Shown: positions 63,074-64,000 of the stretch, one piece after another
How positions within the stretch are numbered: position 1 is the stretch's first letter
Layout: the number at the start of each line of letters is the position of its first letter
Source: Acinetobacter lanii
GTDB taxonomy: Bacteria; Pseudomonadota; Gammaproteobacteria; Pseudomonadales; Moraxellaceae
Assembly (NCBI RefSeq): GCF_011578285.1
Contig: NZ_CP049916.1
Coordinates: 744,001-808,000 of the forward strand
Length of the DNA: 64,000 bases
Direction of reading: 5' to 3'
Notes under the pieces: generated by a model
What the model was told of the DNA's origin: nothing
Seen by the model: the letters and a program-made list of their open reading frames with translations, nothing else
Database searches by the model: none
Position numbers and translations under genes: made by a program

Positions 63074-64000
63074 ATGTTTAAGTCTTTTTTTCCAAATCCA
63101 AAGTGGTTTTTTAGCTCCTTGGTGCTGTGGTTTATCATCAATTTGATTTTATGGTACTCAGGTGGTCGAGGTTGGGGTGAGCTGATTGGCTTGCCTACAG
63201 GCTATAGCAGTATGGAATTGCCTGCCAGCGTGAATCGTTTTTGGTCAGCACAATTTATTTGGTTCTACCTGTGGTTTTTTGTGTCGACAACAATCTTTGC
63301 CCTATTTTGGAAGTTTAAATCCAATAATTCTTGGCAACGCTGGTCGGTATGGGGCTCTGCATTTATTCTGTTTAATGTCTGGTTTAGCGTGCAAGTCAGT
63401 GTCGCGATCAATGCTTGGTATGGTCCATTTTGGGATTTGATTCAAAAAATGCTGACCAATGGCGGAGACATTAAAGACCTCTACAATGGGGTGCTGAGTT
63501 TCTTGCTGATTGCGATGGTGGCGGTGACGGTCGCTGTCATCAATTCATTCTTTGTCAGCCATTATATTTTCAGATGGCGTACCGCCATGAATGAGTATTA
63601 CACCGCGTATTGGCCACAACTGCGTCATGTCGAAGGGGCTTCACAGCGTGTACAAGAAGACACCATGCGTTTTGCCACCACGCTTGAAACATTGGGTGTG
63701 ACCTTTATTAAAGCAATTATGATTTTGATTGCCTTTTTGCCTGTGCTTATTGAACTGTCTAAACATGTTCCTGTTTTACCGATCATTGGTGAAGTGAAAT
63801 ATTCATTGGTCTGGGCAGCCATCGGGTGGGCGCTTTTCGGAACATTCTTACTGATGGTGGTCGGGATCAAATTGCCGGGCTTGGAATTTAACAATCAAAA
63901 AGTGGAAGCAGCGTATCGTAAAGAATTGGTTTATGGTGAGGATCATGCTGATCGTGCAGAGCCTGCCACCTTACGCGAGCTGTTTCATAATGTGCGTAAA
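63074..64000 (+). CDS. sbmA: SbmA/BacA-family peptide transporter (N-terminal part, runs off the window)
   Basis: The frame starts at ATG 63074 and is still open at the last base (309 codons). The opening [19 protein letters not shown] and the following [38 protein letters not shown] and [12 protein letters not shown] are strongly SbmA/BacA-like. [20 protein letters not shown] and [20 protein letters not shown] continue the family. These inner-membrane proteins import antimicrobial and modified peptides (microcins, bleomycin-like) using the proton gradient and lack an ATPase domain. About 277 bp of non-coding sequence precede it. Confidence 0.9.
   Translation, partial: MFKSFFPNPKWFFSSLVLWFIINLILWYSGGRGWGELIGLPTGYSSMELPASVNRFWSAQFIWFYLWFFVSTTIFALFWKFKSNNSWQRWSVWGSAFILFNVWFSVQVSVAINAWYGPFWDLIQKMLTNGGDIKDLYNGVLSFLLIAMVAVTVAVINSFFVSHYIFRWRTAMNEYYTAYWPQLRHVEGASQRVQEDTMRFATTLETLGVTFIKAIMILIAFLPVLIELSKHVPVLPIIGEVKYSLVWAAIGWALFGTFLLMVVGIKLPGLEFNNQKVEAAYRKELVYGEDHADRAEPATLRELFHNVRK

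Noticed and set aside
1..64000. CRISPR arrays, transposases, integrases, rRNA genes
   Set aside because: I looked for regularly spaced repeats, DDE/Tyr-recombinase-type proteins and rRNA sequences and saw none. The repeated tRNAs are the only multi-copy structure of note.

Overview
The window is a contiguous chromosomal segment of a gammaproteobacterium, almost certainly an Acinetobacter. It has AT-rich spacers around genes of roughly 40% GC, a DcaP-type outer-membrane channel, a PilGHIJ-ChpA cluster without pilK, an ElsL-like cytoplasmic YkuD enzyme, DUF1853 and DUF2750 proteins, and a locus of exported proteins carrying a (L/M)(E/Q)A(L/M)xDxxL...G(Q/E) motif. This assignment rests on protein recognition by eye, not on a database search. 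No insertion sequence, prophage, CRISPR array or rRNA was seen.

Layout. 1-10.6 kb: housekeeping and small hypotheticals. These are metG, the Fe-S carrier Mrp/ApbC with a His/Cys-rich linker, dcd, a LysE-type exporter, and several small exported or coiled-coil proteins of low complexity. 11.0-17.0 kb: four paralogous exported proteins, three of them in one tight operon, possibly the poorly characterised Fil cluster. 17.1-23.9 kb (minus strand): proS, an RND pump with its lipoprotein adaptor, and a DUF4124-like exported protein. 24.2-32.6 kb: pilG-pilH-pilI-pilJ-chpA plus a CheW-like gene, the chemosensory system that controls type IV pili (twitching, surface sensing, cAMP). 32.7-36.5 kb: dapE, an entericidin-like lipoprotein, DUF1853 and DUF454 proteins, and a cytoplasmic YkuD enzyme (ElsL-like). 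36.6-37.6 kb: an eight-gene tRNA-Val/tRNA-Asp array behind a near-perfect sigma70 promoter.

37.8-44.9 kb: DUF2750 and ElyC/SanA-like proteins, a PepSY-flavodoxin-reductase fusion behind a Fur-like box, a YcxB-like protein and a YccS-type FUSC protein. 45.0-52.9 kb: a Bcr/CflA exporter, a nitroreductase, a DcaP-like porin with an unusually structured leader, gltS, a patatin-like lipoprotein, a hotdog thioesterase and small proteins. 53.2-57.1 kb: small exported proteins, a CobW-type GTPase, YaeQ, an MgtC-like protein and an FKBP isomerase. 57.6-62.8 kb: pgaB-pgaC-pgaD for PNAG export and processing, but no pgaA upstream, followed by a family 3 acyltransferase. The window ends inside an SbmA/BacA-like transporter.

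The themes are envelope and surface biology (PNAG, type IV pilus control, exported Fil-like proteins, porin, efflux, peptidoglycan recycling) set among translation genes. The strongest candidates for under-described biology are the four-member exported family at 11.0-17.0 kb and the pgaBCD plus acyltransferase locus that lacks pgaA.
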